Counted from the first letter of the stretch, positions 43,513 to 52,493 are shown. The stretch is 64,000 nt of DNA from Streptomyces californicus (GCF_000717645.1 NZ_JNZZ01000003.1:186001-250000), one strand, 5' to 3'. Translations and numbers: made by a program. Notes: generated by a model from the letters alone, not told the origin.

Positions 43513-43886
43513 CGGTGTTCGTCTTCCTCTCGTCGTTCGTCGTACCAGGTCTCCAGCGGCCGCACCTCGACGACCGCGTCCACGGGGAGCGGCCCGTACA
43601 GGTGCGGGAACTCCTCGCCGCCGGGCTTCATCGCCTCGAACCGTACGGGGGCGGTGAGGCGGGCGGGGTCGACGACCAGGACCACCAGGTCCCGGCCGCC
43701 GACGTCCGCCGCCTCCTCGTTCCCGTACAGCATGCGGGCCACACCGGGGAGTTGGTGGGGCAGCGAGAGGTGGATGAAACCCTCGTCGTGGAGGGTGCGG
43801 CCGCGGGTGGACATCTCGTACGTCCCTATCCCGCGGGCCGCCTCCCACAACGGGGCTTCGGCGAGGTGCAGCAGCAGTTCGGCCAT
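43509..43886 (-). CDS. DUF952-family protein
   Basis: 125 residues; compact family with LLHLAEAPLWEAARG at the start, GFIHLSLPHQLPGVARMLYG and EEFPHLYGPLPVDAV. The 'FIH.S' and 'HLYGPL' motifs define DUF952, which has an ADP-ribosyltransferase-like fold and no proven activity. Overlaps the NmrA-like gene. Confidence 0.9.
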   Translation of the reverse strand: MAELLLHLAEAPLWEAARGIGTYEMSTRGRTLHDEGFIHLSLPHQLPGVARMLYGNEEAADVGGRDLVVLVVDPARLTAPVRFEAMKPGGEEFPHLYGPLPVDAVVEVRPLETWYDERREEDEHR

Positions 43887-43929
43887 CGGACCACGCTAAC
43901 GCTCCTCGCCGGACGCGCCCGGAGCGCGG

Positions 43930-44781
43930 TCAGTGGCGGCGCCGGGCCCGGCGGGTGGCGACGAGGACCGATCCGCCGGCGGCCACCAGCGCTGCCGCGA
44001 TGGACCCGAGGATCCATTCGCCGCCCTTGGCACCGGTTCCGGGCAGCTCACCCGGGTGGCTGGGCGAGGGCGTGGGGTGCGGCGTGGGATGCGTCGGCGT
44101 CGGGGTGGGCTCGGACGGCGTCGGCGTCGGCTCGGGCGGAGTCGGCGTGGGCGTCGGACTCGGCGGTGTGGGGGTCGGCTCGGGGGGACACGACGGCTCC
44201 TCGCCGCCGTATGCGTCGTCATCCCCGCCGCCGTACGCGTCGTCCTCCCCGCCGCCGGAGGAGTACCCGTCTTCCTCGCCGCCCGCGTGGCCGCCCGGGG
44301 AGTACCCGCCGCCTTCCTCGCCGCCCGGGGCGTGGGTGTCGCCGCCGGTGTGACCGTCCGGCGTCTGCGGGAGCCAATCCACCGCGGGGAGGCGGTCGTT
44401 GTCACCGCTCGTGGTGGTGCTCGCCGGCTGCTCCGCCGACCCGCTCCCTTCGGACCGGGCCGGGGCGGCCGGCGCGGGATCGGCGGTGTCCGACGGCGGA
44501 ACCCGCGAACCGCCGCCGGGGGCACCGGCGTTGTCGGCCCGGGGGGCCGGCTGCGCGGCCGCCTCCGAAGCAGGCTGCGAGGCCGCCGCAGCCCCTGTCC
44601 TCTCGCCCATGTCCCTCTCGGCCACGTTCGACCGGCTGACAGCGGCGGTCTTGCCGTCCGTCTCGGCCGGCAGCGGATCCGCGCCGACGATCGGGGCCAG
44701 AACGCCCACCATCGCCGCGGCCGTCGCCACTGTCACTGCTGCCCGCATCGTGTTACCGCGCCTGCGCGCCCTCTGTTCCAT
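43930..44781 (-). CDS. Cell-wall-anchored LPXTG-type surface protein
   Basis: 283 residues. Signal peptide (MEQRARRRGNTMRAAVTVAT ...), a long low-complexity stalk (Ala/Ser/Pro, then Gly/Asp/Glu, then Pro-Thr repeats at about 195-240) and a sortase signal at the end: LPGTG, then a hydrophobic helix (WILGSIAAALVAAGGSVLVA) and the basic tail TRRARRRH. There is no folded domain, so it is probably a spacer-like or glycosylated surface protein. The start could also be the in-frame ATG at 44748. An A+T-rich patch at 44797-44865 is the likely promoter area. Confidence 0.85.
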   Translation of the reverse strand: MEQRARRRGNTMRAAVTVATAAAMVGVLAPIVGADPLPAETDGKTAAVSRSNVAERDMGERTGAAAASQPASEAAAQPAPRADNAGAPGGGSRVPPSDTADPAPAAPARSEGSGSAEQPASTTTSGDNDRLPAVDWLPQTPDGHTGGDTHAPGGEEGGGYSPGGHAGGEEDGYSSGGGEDDAYGGGDDDAYGGEEPSCPPEPTPTPPSPTPTPTPPEPTPTPSEPTPTPTHPTPHPTPSPSHPGELPGTGAKGGEWILGSIAAALVAAGGSVLVATRRARRRH

Positions 44782-44913
44782 GCCGCGCAATATGCACGGT
44801 CATCACTTTGTCGTTTTATATGACACGCCGCTCTTGTCTGGTTTTGTAGACCTATAGGAGTCTTCTTCGGTGCGACACGCGCGGAAAGCCCTGCTCGGCG
44901 TGGCCTCCGAAGC

Positions 44914-45909
44914 TCACAGCGCCAGCAGCTTCGCCTCCAGTTCCGGGGCGAGGCCGACAGCCGGCCGGTCGGGACGCCGGGGGGCCGCACCGCCCAGGGC
45001 GCGGAGCCAGCTCCAGGTGTCCGCGACGGTCTCCCCGACCGGGCGGCAGCGCAGCCCGGCGGCGTGCGCCTTGGTGTGGCCGCCCCGGTGCAGGGTGTCG
45101 TAGAGCTCGCCCGGCGGCAGCCAGATCGGCAGGTCGCTCCAGGGTTCGGCCCCGGCGGCACGCAGGATGTCCGCGTCGGTCCAGCGCAGTTCGGCGTCGG
45201 ATCCGGTGGCCGCGACGCAGGCGGCCAGCAGCTCGCCCATGGTCGCGTGGCCGGGGCGGCTGACGGTGTTGTACGCGCCGTGCAACCCGCGCGCCGCCGC
45301 GTCCAGCAGCCATCCGGCCAGATCCCGGGCGTCGATGTACTGGAGCTCCGTCCCGGGGGCGCCGGGGGCGATCACCGGGCCGCCCCGGGCGATCCGGTTC
45401 AGCCACCAGGGCAGCCGGCCGATGTTCTCCCCGGGGCCGATGATCAGGCCGGCCCGCGCCAGCAGGGCCCGGTCCCCGAACGCGCCCAGGGCGGCCAGCT
45501 CGCCTCCCCGCTTGGCCCGGTCGTACGGTACGTCCCCGTCGTCGGGCGAGGCGCCGGCCACCAGCGGGCCGTCCTCGTCGAGACCGGCGGCGGCAGGGTA
45601 GGCGTACACCGAGCGGCTGGAGACGTACGAGAAGTGCCCGGCCCGGCCGGAGAGCAGCCGGGCGGCGTCCCGGACGGCGGCGGGCGCGCCGCTCCAGGTG
45701 TCGACGACCAGGTCCCACTCCCGCCCGTCCTCCGCGAGCGCGGCGAGCCCCGGCGCACCCGTGGTCCGGTCTCCGGTCAGCGCGGTCACGCCGGGCGGGG
45801 GCGCGTGCCGGCCGCGGTGGAACACCGTGACCTCCCAGCCCCGCTGCAGCGCCGCGTCGGTGACGGCCCGCCCGACGAACTCCGTACCACCCAGCATCAA
45901 GAGCCTCAT
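44914..45909 (-). CDS. NAD-dependent epimerase/reductase (extended SDR)
   Basis: 331 residues. LMLGGTEFVGRAVTDAALQR is the nucleotide loop, with VFHRGRH after the second strand (Arg suggests NADP). Then SYVSSRSVYAYP, YDRAKRGGEL with the Tyr-x3-Lys catalytic pair, and GPGENIGRLPWWLNRIARGG. This is the branch of epimerase-like reductases found near secondary metabolism and cell-wall genes; substrate not assignable. Confidence 0.87.
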   Translation of the reverse strand: MRLLMLGGTEFVGRAVTDAALQRGWEVTVFHRGRHAPPPGVTALTGDRTTGAPGLAALAEDGREWDLVVDTWSGAPAAVRDAARLLSGRAGHFSYVSSRSVYAYPAAAGLDEDGPLVAGASPDDGDVPYDRAKRGGELAALGAFGDRALLARAGLIIGPGENIGRLPWWLNRIARGGPVIAPGAPGTELQYIDARDLAGWLLDAAARGLHGAYNTVSRPGHATMGELLAACVAATGSDAELRWTDADILRAAGAEPWSDLPIWLPPGELYDTLHRGGHTKAHAAGLRCRPVGETVADTWSWLRALGGAAPRRPDRPAVGLAPELEAKLLAL

Positions 45910-46020
45910 GCCAGGACCCTGCCCGACGGAGCGCGGTGGTGGAACCCGGCAACGCCGACAGCAGAACCGGGAACCCCCGGCACGGGCGCCGCCCGGCAGT
46001 CGGGCGAGCAGGCGGACCGG

Positions 46021-46974
46021 TCAGGGCGTACGGGCGAGCGGGGAACGGTGGCGCAGCAGCCACTCGTGGTAGCCGCTCGCCCGTCGCGCCGCGTCCCGGT
46101 AGGCGTCCTCCAACTGCGCGTACACCACGCCGATGTCGGTGCCGGGCCGGAAGACCAGGAGGAGGCGCACCGCGAGCGGGTCGCCCAGGAGCGGGCGGAT
46201 CACCATGTCGTCGCGCGGGCCCGAGGTCGGCTGGCAGGGGGCGACGGCCTCGCCGAGCACGACGAGGGAGGCGGCGGTGAGGTAGTCGCCGTGCAGGACC
46301 GGCGGGTTGAGGCCGGCCGCGCCGAGCACCCGGCGCACCCCGTCCCACTCACCGTCCACCGTCGGATCGACCATCCACGGGTCGCCCGCCAGGTCCCCGA
46401 GCTCGACCACCCGGCGGCGGGCGGCCGGATGGTCGCGGGAGAGCGAGATGAACTGCGGCTCCCGGTCCACGAGAACGCGCCGCTCCAGCCCGTCGGGCAC
46501 GGCGAGCGGGGAACCCTCCACCTCGTGCACGAAGGCGACGTCCAGCCGGCCCGCCTCCACCGAACGCAGCAGGGCGTGGGCGGACACGTCGACGCGCAGC
46601 GAGATGTCGGTGCTGGGCAGGGCGACGCGCAGCCGGCGCAGCCAGCCGCCGATGACCCGGCTCGCGGTGGAGCCGATCCGCAGCCGGGGGCCGCCGGACC
46701 GCGTGGCCTCCGCCTCCGCGAGCGCGTCGCTGACCAGGTCGTTCATGCCCTGGACGAGGGGGCGGGCCCGGTTGAGGACGGCGCGCCCCAGGGAGGTGGG
46801 CCGGCAGCCGGTCCGCTCGCGCCGGAACAGTTCGGCGCCCAGGACGTTCTCGATCCGCCGCAGCTGGGTGGTGAGCGAGGGCTGGCTCACGCCGAGCCGG
46901 CGGGCCGCCTGGTGCAGGCTGCCCGCGTCGGCGATGGCGCACAGCGCCCTGAGGTGTCTCACCTCCAGCTCCAT
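46021..46974 (-). CDS. snpR: LysR-family activator of the small neutral protease
   Basis: 317 residues. N-terminal LysR HTH (LRALCAIADAGSLHQAARRL, VSQPSLTTQLRRIENVLG, LFRRERTGCRPTSLG), then the type II periplasmic-like inducer domain (LRIGSTASRVIGGWLRRLRV ...). It is divergent from the snapalysin gene, exactly the snpR/snpA arrangement known from S. lividans and S. coelicolor, where SnpR activates snpA. The ATG at 46974 gives the usual MELEVRHLRAL start. Confidence 0.9.
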   Translation of the reverse strand: MELEVRHLRALCAIADAGSLHQAARRLGVSQPSLTTQLRRIENVLGAELFRRERTGCRPTSLGRAVLNRARPLVQGMNDLVSDALAEAEATRSGGPRLRIGSTASRVIGGWLRRLRVALPSTDISLRVDVSAHALLRSVEAGRLDVAFVHEVEGSPLAVPDGLERRVLVDREPQFISLSRDHPAARRRVVELGDLAGDPWMVDPTVDGEWDGVRRVLGAAGLNPPVLHGDYLTAASLVVLGEAVAPCQPTSGPRDDMVIRPLLGDPLAVRLLLVFRPGTDIGVVYAQLEDAYRDAARRASGYHEWLLRHRSPLARTP

Positions 46975-47083
46975 GCAGCGGAGACTAGGCCCGGCGCCCA
47001 CCACGCACCAGATGCCGCAACCCCACCAAAGCGCGTCAATTCAGGGAGTGTTGGGCCCGGCAGGAAGTGGCGATGCGATGTAT

Positions 47084-47121
47084 ATGACGTGGACATGACG
47101 TGAAGATCGGCGGCTGACGTG
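47084..47121. promoter_or_regulatory. Triple TGACGTG repeat in the snpR-snpA intergenic region
   Basis: TGACGTG occurs at 47085-47091, 47096-47102 and 47115-47121; the first two are ATGACGTG, 11 bases apart. They lie in the 312-base gap between snpR and snpA, and are candidates for SnpR binding; direct phasing of one helical turn fits a DNA-binding array. Confidence 0.45.
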
Positions 47122-47286
47122 GGCGGGGCGGAGGGGAGCTGGGGGATAGGGCGGCGCTATCGCCGTTCGACATCATCCCGGCGGCTGTGCGCTGCCCCAC
47201 ACTCTTCCCCGTACCGCCCCGCGCCTCGTCCGCTCAGCGGACACCCCCACGGCGCGGGTTCGATCGGACAGGTAGGAGAAATCCCC

Positions 47287-47943
47287 ATGAGACACCTCAG
47301 GACCGCCGTCGCCACCGCCGCCGCCGGCCTCGGCCTCCTCGCCGCACTGGGTACCGCTCCCGTCGTCGCCGCCGCCCCGGCCCCCGCCGCGGCCTCCGAC
47401 TCCACCACCATCGCCGCGTACAACGGCTCGGGCGAGAACGCCGCCGCGAACCGCGCCTTCCTCGACGCGGTCATGAAGTCGGTCGCGGAGAAGCGCGCCG
47501 CCAACCCGGGCGCCCTGGCGGTCACCGTCACCTACAACGCGTCGAGCGCCCCGAGCTTCCGCAGCCAGATAGCCCGCAGCACCCAGATCTGGAACAGCTC
47601 GGTCACCAACGTCCGCCTGCAGGAGGGCTCCCGCGCGGACTTCACCTACCGCGAGGGCAACGACTCGCGCGGCTCGTACGCGAGCACCGACGGGCACGGC
47701 CGCGGCTACATCTTCCTGGACTACCGGCAGAACCAGCAGTACGACTCGGTCCGCGTCACCACCCACGAGACCGGACACGTACTGGGCCTCCCGGACACCT
47801 ACTCCGGCCCGTGCAGCCAGCTGATGTCCGGCGGCGGCCCCGGCCCGTCCTGCAGGAACGCCAACCCGGACGCCAACGAGCGGGCCCGGGTGAACCAGCT
47901 GTGGCGCAACGGCCTGGCCGCGCTCGCCCGTTCCGGCTCCTGA
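47287..47943 (+). CDS. snpA: Snapalysin, small neutral metalloprotease
   Basis: 218 residues, secreted M7 protease, the smallest metzincin-like enzymes. Signal peptide ([20 protein letters not shown] ... [10 protein letters not shown]), a short propeptide, then the catalytic domain. Zinc site [11 protein letters not shown]: His160, Glu161, His164 and Asp170 (Asp as third ligand is peculiar to this family), and the later SQLMSGGG Met-turn. Cysteines CSQ and CRN form the family disulfide. Ribosome site AGGAGAA. Confidence 0.95.
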   Translation: MRHLRTAVATAAAGLGLLAALGTAPVVAAAPAPAAASDSTTIAAYNGSGENAAANRAFLDAVMKSVAEKRAANPGALAVTVTYNASSAPSFRSQIARSTQIWNSSVTNVRLQEGSRADFTYREGNDSRGSYASTDGHGRGYIFLDYRQNQQYDSVRVTTHETGHVLGLPDTYSGPCSQLMSGGGPGPSCRNANPDANERARVNQLWRNGLAALARSGS

Positions 47944-48058
47944 CCCACCGGGAACCGCCGGGGCCACGGCGGTCGCCACCGACGACGGCGACTCCGGTGA
48001 GCGGCCCGGCGCCCCGGCAGCACCACCCGCACCACCCGTAGTACGTACGGCAAAGGCT

Positions 48059-48089
48059 CCGGCCGGCCCTGTTCCCCGGGGCCGGCCGG
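48059..48089 (+). terminator. Hairpin after snpA
   Basis: Perfect 11-bp stem CCGGCCGGCCC with 9-base loop, 116 bases beyond snpA. Weaker candidate than the next hairpin. Confidence 0.55.
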
Positions 48090-48109
48090 CACCCCCCACC
48101 GCACGGCGG

Positions 48110-48137
48110 AGGACCGTTCCGGACGCGGAACGGTCCT
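48110..48137. terminator. Bidirectional terminator between snpA and gntR
   Basis: Perfect 12-bp stem AGGACCGTTCCG, loop GACG, complement, then T; between the convergent snpA and GntR genes. Confidence 0.85.
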
Positions 48138-48163
48138 TCGCACTTCCCCGGCGCCTCCCCCTG

Positions 48164-48520
48164 TCAGGCGCCGAGTTCACCGCGGACGAGGGCGATCAGC
48201 TCGTCCTCGGTCATGCCCAGGTCGCGGGCGTCCGCGACGGCCTCGCGGACCCGTTCCAGCAGGCGGGCCCGTTGCGGCGACGCGTTCGCGGTGACCGCCG
48301 CGCCCCGTCCGCGCCGGAGTTCGATGAGTCCTTCCTCGCGCAACCGCTGGTAGCCGCGCAGCACGGTGTGGACGTTCACGCCGAGGGATTCGGCGAGCAC
48401 CCGGGCGGCCGGCAGCCGTTCCCCCGGGGCCACCGCGCCCTCGGCCACCGCGCGCCGCACGGCGGCGGCGATCTGATCCCCGAGCGGCACGGTGGAGTTC
48501 GGATCGACCCGGAAGAGCAT
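48164..48520 (-). CDS. GntR-family regulator, YtrA-like
   Basis: 118 residues: winged helix DQIAAAVRRAVAEGAVAPGE, RLPAARVLAESLGVNVHTVL, RGYQRLREEGLIELRRGRGA, then a short dimerisation tail of about 40 residues. This short effector-less layout is the YtrA subfamily. It follows the DUF1648 gene with no gap (2 bases), so the operon is membrane protein then regulator. The palindrome overlapping the operon promoter is its likely operator. Confidence 0.92.
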   Translation of the reverse strand: MLFRVDPNSTVPLGDQIAAAVRRAVAEGAVAPGERLPAARVLAESLGVNVHTVLRGYQRLREEGLIELRRGRGAAVTANASPQRARLLERVREAVADARDLGMTEDELIALVRGELGA

Positions 48521-48522
48521 GG

Positions 48523-49497
48523 TCAGCGCCCCGCCCGCTGCCGGTCGAGCAGGGTGTTGAGCAGGGCCGCACCGGTGGCCGAGTCGTCGACCGTCACGGC
48601 GAACTCGCGCCCGCTCGTCAGACTGACGACGATGGCCTCTCCCGAGCGGGTGATGACGCCGCTGCGGTCGGGACGGACCCGATAGCCCCAACCACCGTAT
48701 TCGGCGAGGGCGTTGACGCGACGGCTGTCCGCCCCCGCCATGCGCTCCAGCGGCACCCGCAGCCGGGGCTTCGGCAGCAGGCCGGAGACGGTCAGTCCGC
48801 GCCGGTCCACGGTGACGTGGGGCCGGCAGAAGGTGCCGATTACCAGGGCGAGGACGGCCAGCGGGGCGCCGGCGAACCAGCTCAGGTCCCGGCCGACCGC
48901 GACGGCGGCCGCCAGCAGGGCCAGCACGGCGAGCGGCGCCCACCACGCGCCGATCCCGCGGGCCCAGCCCGCCACCTCGCCGTCCGCGAGCGCGATGCGT
49001 TCCCGGATCGCCCCGCCCCCGTCACCGTCGTCCGGGCCTTCGGGCGCGGGGGCCAACCGGGAGAGCAGGGCGCCGATCGGCCAGGCGACCGCCCCGGCCC
49101 CGACCGCCACCGCGACGTGCCAGAGCGGGAAGCCGTCCGTCGGCCCTCCCTCGGGCGCGTCCACGTTGACGAGGAGGACGGTGATCAGCAGATACCCGAG
49201 GAAGGCGGCGAGGGCGAACCCGCCGCCGATCAGCCAACTCCGCCCGCGGCCGTACAGCTTGCCGTTGACCGCGAAGACGGCCCAGAGCGACCCGAGGACG
49301 AGCAGCGTGCCGAGGCCGTAGAGGAGATAGGCGGTGATGCCCATGTACCGGTCGGCGGAGCCGCCGGCGTCGAAATGGACGGCCAGCCGGTCGGGCAACC
49401 GGTCCTGGACGGTGAGCTGGACGACGAGGCCGACGATGAGTGCGAGCACAAAGGGCAGGGCCGCGAGGGTGGCGCGGCCAAGGTTCTTACGTGTCAT
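48523..49497 (-). CDS. DUF1648 membrane protein
   Basis: 324 residues. Six or seven membrane helices; the DUF1648 start has the signature LPDRLAVHFDAGGSADRYM after the first helix. A soluble C-terminal part (about 235-324, PHVTVDRRGLTVSGLLPKPR) resembles a PH-like/bPH domain. Unknown function; DUF1648 proteins accompany YtrA-type or SdpR-type regulators and some act in immunity to self-made toxins (SdpI); this is only family knowledge. Ribosome site GGAGG six bases before ATG. Confidence 0.85.
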   Translation of the reverse strand: MTRKNLGRATLAALPFVLALIVGLVVQLTVQDRLPDRLAVHFDAGGSADRYMGITAYLLYGLGTLLVLGSLWAVFAVNGKLYGRGRSWLIGGGFALAAFLGYLLITVLLVNVDAPEGGPTDGFPLWHVAVAVGAGAVAWPIGALLSRLAPAPEGPDDGDGGGAIRERIALADGEVAGWARGIGAWWAPLAVLALLAAAVAVGRDLSWFAGAPLAVLALVIGTFCRPHVTVDRRGLTVSGLLPKPRLRVPLERMAGADSRRVNALAEYGGWGYRVRPDRSGVITRSGEAIVVSLTSGREFAVTVDDSATGAALLNTLLDRQRAGR

Positions 49498-49509
49498 GGA
49501 AAACCTCCG

Positions 49510-49546
49510 TTGTTCGCATGCTAGTAGAACAATGCGAGCAGCGCAA
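49510..49546 (-). promoter_or_regulatory. Promoter and TTGTTC-N11-GAACAA operator of the DUF1648-gntR operon
   Basis: Minus strand -35 TTGCGC (49541-49546), 17-base spacer, -10 TAGCAT (49518-49523). The perfect inverted repeat TTGTTC (49510-49515) / GAACAA (49527-49532) brackets the -10, with an inner CGCAT/ATGCG pair. Its position would block polymerase. Confidence 0.8.
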
Positions 49547-49642
49547 CGGATCACACGAAGACGCCCGTCCGCCCGCGTCGGAATCCGATGCGGGCGGACG
49601 GGCGGGAGAGTGGGTGGCAGGTGGGGTCGGGCGCCGACACGC

Positions 49643-49770
49643 TCAGGACCGGCCCCACTCAAGGCAGGGCAGCATCAGGACCGGCCCCACTCAAGGCAGG
49701 GCAGCATCAGGACCGGCCCCACTCAAGGCAGGGCAGAATCAGGACCGGCCCCGCTCAAGGCCGCGCCGGA
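49643..49770. repeat. Four exact-length 32-bp tandem repeats
   Basis: Units at 49643, 49675, 49707 and 49739, consensus TCAGGACCGGCCCCACTCAA plus GGCAGGGCAGCA. Copies 1 and 2 are identical, copy 3 differs at one or two bases, copy 4 at more. There are no spacers, so it is not CRISPR. 32 is not a multiple of three, so it is not coding. The array ends at the stop of the next gene. Confidence 0.9.
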
Positions 49771-50442
49771 TCAGGCGTGTTCCAGGGGGACGGCCTCACG
49801 ACGGTCGGCACCTGTCCCCTCGGTCGCGCCCGGCTCGAACTCGCGGCAGCTCCATATCTCCTGGACCGTCCCGGACCGCCGGTCCCACAGGTCCGGCACG
49901 CCGCCCTCACCCGCCGCCGCACCCCGGTAGGCGTCCTTGGCCCCCCGGAAGCAGGCGAGGGTGCCGGAGAGGGCGCGACCGGGGGCCGGGAAGGAGCCGG
50001 AGAAGGCGCAGTCGCTACAGGTCTGGAGCCGGATGTCGTCCGGAAGAGCCCGCCGGACGGTGGCCAGGGCCGCACTGAAGTCGCCTTCCGCGCGCGCCGA
50101 TTCGTACACCGCACCGCCGACATGGAGGGCGAGGTGAAGGGCGGGAACATCCGGGCGCAGCGAGAGCAGGCAGCCGAGCGTGGCGTGGCGGAGCGTGCCC
50201 GCGACGAGAACTGGCAGGGGCAGGTCCCACTCCAGTACGCAGTCGGTGAGCGGGGCGCCCGCGCGGCCGGCCCCGGCACTCCGCGGCGCGGAATCGACCA
50301 CCGGGTACAGAGCGTCGAAGCTGTCGCCCTCGAAGTCGGTCCCCCGCACGCGGACCCGCAGCCGCTGTCCGTCCGTGGTGAGGACGACGGCTTCGGAACC
50401 CCTGGCGTCCCGGTACCAGCCGGACCACGACTCATCTGTCAT
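49771..50442 (-). CDS. DUF6304-like hypothetical protein
   Basis: 223 residues, soluble. N-terminal beta-rich region (SWSGWYRDARGSEAVVLTTD, RVRVRGTDFEGDSFDALYPV), a middle LPLPVLVAGTLRHATLGCLL and a cysteine-bearing end: TCSDCAFSGSF, ACFRGAKDAY, WSCREFEPG. The Cys spacing (CxxC ... C ... C) may bind a metal. I believe it belongs to DUF6304, of unknown function. The tandem repeat array lies directly after it. Confidence 0.7.
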   Translation of the reverse strand: MTDESWSGWYRDARGSEAVVLTTDGQRLRVRVRGTDFEGDSFDALYPVVDSAPRSAGAGRAGAPLTDCVLEWDLPLPVLVAGTLRHATLGCLLSLRPDVPALHLALHVGGAVYESARAEGDFSAALATVRRALPDDIRLQTCSDCAFSGSFPAPGRALSGTLACFRGAKDAYRGAAAGEGGVPDLWDRRSGTVQEIWSCREFEPGATEGTGADRREAVPLEHA

Positions 50443-50553
50443 GAGCAGGGACTGTAGCCCCTACCGCGAGCGGCGCCCGTGGAGGGGTGCGCCCCTCTCC
50501 CCGAACGCCCGCAGGCAGCTCCCGACCCCCTTCCCCACACCTCGCCTCAGCGC

Positions 50554-51150
50554 TCAACTCGCCTTTGGCTCACGCCACATGGGATACATCGGCGGACCGT
50601 CCGGAAGGGCGACCGCGCGGCCGAGGAAATGGAATCCGAGCCGCTCGTACAGTCTGCGGCTCCGGGCACTGCTCGCCTCCAGGTAGGCCGGCAGCCCCTC
50701 CCGGTCACAGCGCTCCAGCTCCGCCCGGATCATCTCCGCCCCGATGCCCTCCCCCTGGCGGTCGGGGGTGACGCCGATCATCAACAGATAGGAGTGGGCC
50801 CGGTCGTGCGGGTGGGCGGCCCCGGTGAGCCGGCCCACCAGTTCACAGCGCTCGTTGTCCGGATCGGCGGTCCGCCGCATCAGGGCGGGCGTGGGGTCCT
50901 CCTCCTCGGGGGCCCCGGCCGGAACCGGCAGCCACAGGGCCACGGCCGCCCCGTCCTCGGCGATGTCGATACGGCCTTCGGCGAGGGCGACGTCGACGAA
51001 GACGCCGAGGAACCTGCCGTGCACCGCGCGCCGATGGGCCTCGTCCGGGAAGACCCAACTGCTGACCGGATCGTGGTGGAACGCCTCCTCCATGACCGCG
51101 ACGACCCGCTCCCGGTCGTGCCGCTCCGCCCGCTCGATCCGTACGCCCAT
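50554..51150 (-). CDS. GNAT-family N-acetyltransferase
   Basis: 198 residues. N-terminal IERAERHDRERVVAVMEEAF HHDP (family start), acetyl-CoA site LLMIGVTPDRQGEGIGAEMI (about 135-155) and LEASSARSRRLYERLGFHFL. Belongs to the small Acetyltransf_1 enzymes; substrate unknown. It lies downstream of the polyprenyl synthase on the same strand, 293 bases away, and so is probably separate. That gap holds a duplicated CCACACCGAAGCG (about 51355-51405) and no gene. Confidence 0.9.
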   Translation of the reverse strand: MGVRIERAERHDRERVVAVMEEAFHHDPVSSWVFPDEAHRRAVHGRFLGVFVDVALAEGRIDIAEDGAAVALWLPVPAGAPEEEDPTPALMRRTADPDNERCELVGRLTGAAHPHDRAHSYLLMIGVTPDRQGEGIGAEMIRAELERCDREGLPAYLEASSARSRRLYERLGFHFLGRAVALPDGPPMYPMWREPKAS

Positions 51151-51443
51151 GACCGAACCCGCCGCCTCTCCGTCTTTTCCGTCAACCAACCTCCGGAATA
51201 CTAGAGTTGAGATACCGCTGCCGCCCGCACGAGGGCATTCCGGTCGCCCTCGGGGCCGACTCGGCGATGCGTTCCCGGCCGACCCCGGGGCCGCCCCTCC
51301 GCCTCGGGAAGCCCCGGGCCGGAGAAGCAGCTCGGCCGGCCCGCACCGGAGAGGACCACACCGAAGCGACCTGTACCGACGCGGGCCACACCGAAGCGGC
51401 CCGTACCGGAGCACCCGCACCGGCTCGGGCCGTCCGCGGCGGC

Positions 51444-52493
51444 TCAGCTCGTCCGGCGGGTGACGAACTCGGCCAGGGCCAGCAGATCCCCCGCCGCGCT
51501 CGGGTCGGGGACCGCCCGGGAGAGGTGGTGCACGGCGCGGGCCATCCGGTCGGCGGCGGTGGCCTGGGCCCAGTCCCGGCCGCCGGCCCGGTCCACCGCG
51601 TCGGCCGCCCGGCTCACCTCGGCCGCGGTGTTCATGGGGCCCCGGTAGAGCGTGGCCAGCTCGGCCGAGGCCGGTGTGCCCGAGGTGAGGGCGGCGACCA
51701 CGGGCAGGGACTTCTTGTGGGCGGACAGGTCGGCGCCGACGGGCTTGCCGGTGCGTTCCGGGTCGCCCCAGATGCCGATCAGATCGTCGATGAGCTGGAA
51801 CGAGAGCCCGGCCTCCCGCCCGAAGCCGTCCATCGCGCGGACCGCCCGATCCTCCGCACCGGCGTAGAGCGCTCCGAGCGCGCAGGCGCAGCCGAGCAGG
51901 GCGCCGGTCTTGGCGGCCGCCATGGTCAGGCACTCGTCGAGCGTGACCTCGTCGGGCCCGCGCTCCTCGAAGGCGCAGTCCGCCTGCTGGCCCGCGCACA
52001 GTTCGATGACGCAGGCGGAGAGGCGGGCGACGGCGCGCGCGGCGGCCGGATGCGGATCCTCGGCCAGCAGCCGCTGAGCGAGGGCGAGCAGGGCGTCGCC
52101 GGTGATGATGGCGTCCGGGATGCCGAAGACCGCCCAGGCGGTGGGCCGGTGCCGCCGGGTGGTGTCCTCGTCGATGACGTCGTCGTGGAGCAGCGTGAAG
52201 TTGTGGGCGAGCTCGACGGCGACGGCGGCCCGGACGGCCTGCTCCGGGTCGCCTCCCAGCGCCCGGGCGGCGGCCAGGACGAGGGCGGGCCTGATGGCCT
52301 TCCCGGCCTGTCCGGCGGCCGGGGTCCCGTCGGCGTTCTGCCAGCCGAAGTGGTACATCGCGATCCGGCGTATCCCGCCCGGCAGCGACGCGACGGCCGC
52401 TCGCAGATGCGGGTCGACGACGGCGCGGGTGCGCTCCAGGAGCGCCGCGGCCTCGTGCCCTTCCGTCGCTGCGTCCGTACTGGTCATGGTCAC
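51444..52493 (-). CDS. Polyprenyl diphosphate synthase, probable encapsulin cargo
   Basis: 349 residues; condenses isopentenyl diphosphate units on an allylic primer (chain length unknown). First Asp-rich motif LLHDDVIDEDTTRR and second LIDDLIGIWGD are intact, with KAIRPALVLAAARALGG. A GTG start at 52493 fits best (GGGAG six bases ahead); ATG at 52487 is possible. It follows the encapsulin gene by 83 bases, including a strong hairpin. Synthases of this kind are the known cargo of Family 2B encapsulins; the short N-terminal tail (TSTDAATEGHEAA) may be the targeting segment. No terpene cyclase is adjacent. Confidence 0.9.
   Translation of the reverse strand: MTMTSTDAATEGHEAAALLERTRAVVDPHLRAAVASLPGGIRRIAMYHFGWQNADGTPAAGQAGKAIRPALVLAAARALGGDPEQAVRAAVAVELAHNFTLLHDDVIDEDTTRRHRPTAWAVFGIPDAIITGDALLALAQRLLAEDPHPAAARAVARLSACVIELCAGQQADCAFEERGPDEVTLDECLTMAAAKTGALLGCACALGALYAGAEDRAVRAMDGFGREAGLSFQLIDDLIGIWGDPERTGKPVGADLSAHKKSLPVVAALTSGTPASAELATLYRGPMNTAAEVSRAADAVDRAGGRDWAQATAADRMARAVHHLSRAVPDPSAAGDLLALAEFVTRRTS

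Noticed and set aside
49643..49770. CRISPR array
   Set aside because: Repeats are directly adjacent with no unique spacers, and there are no cas genes in the window.
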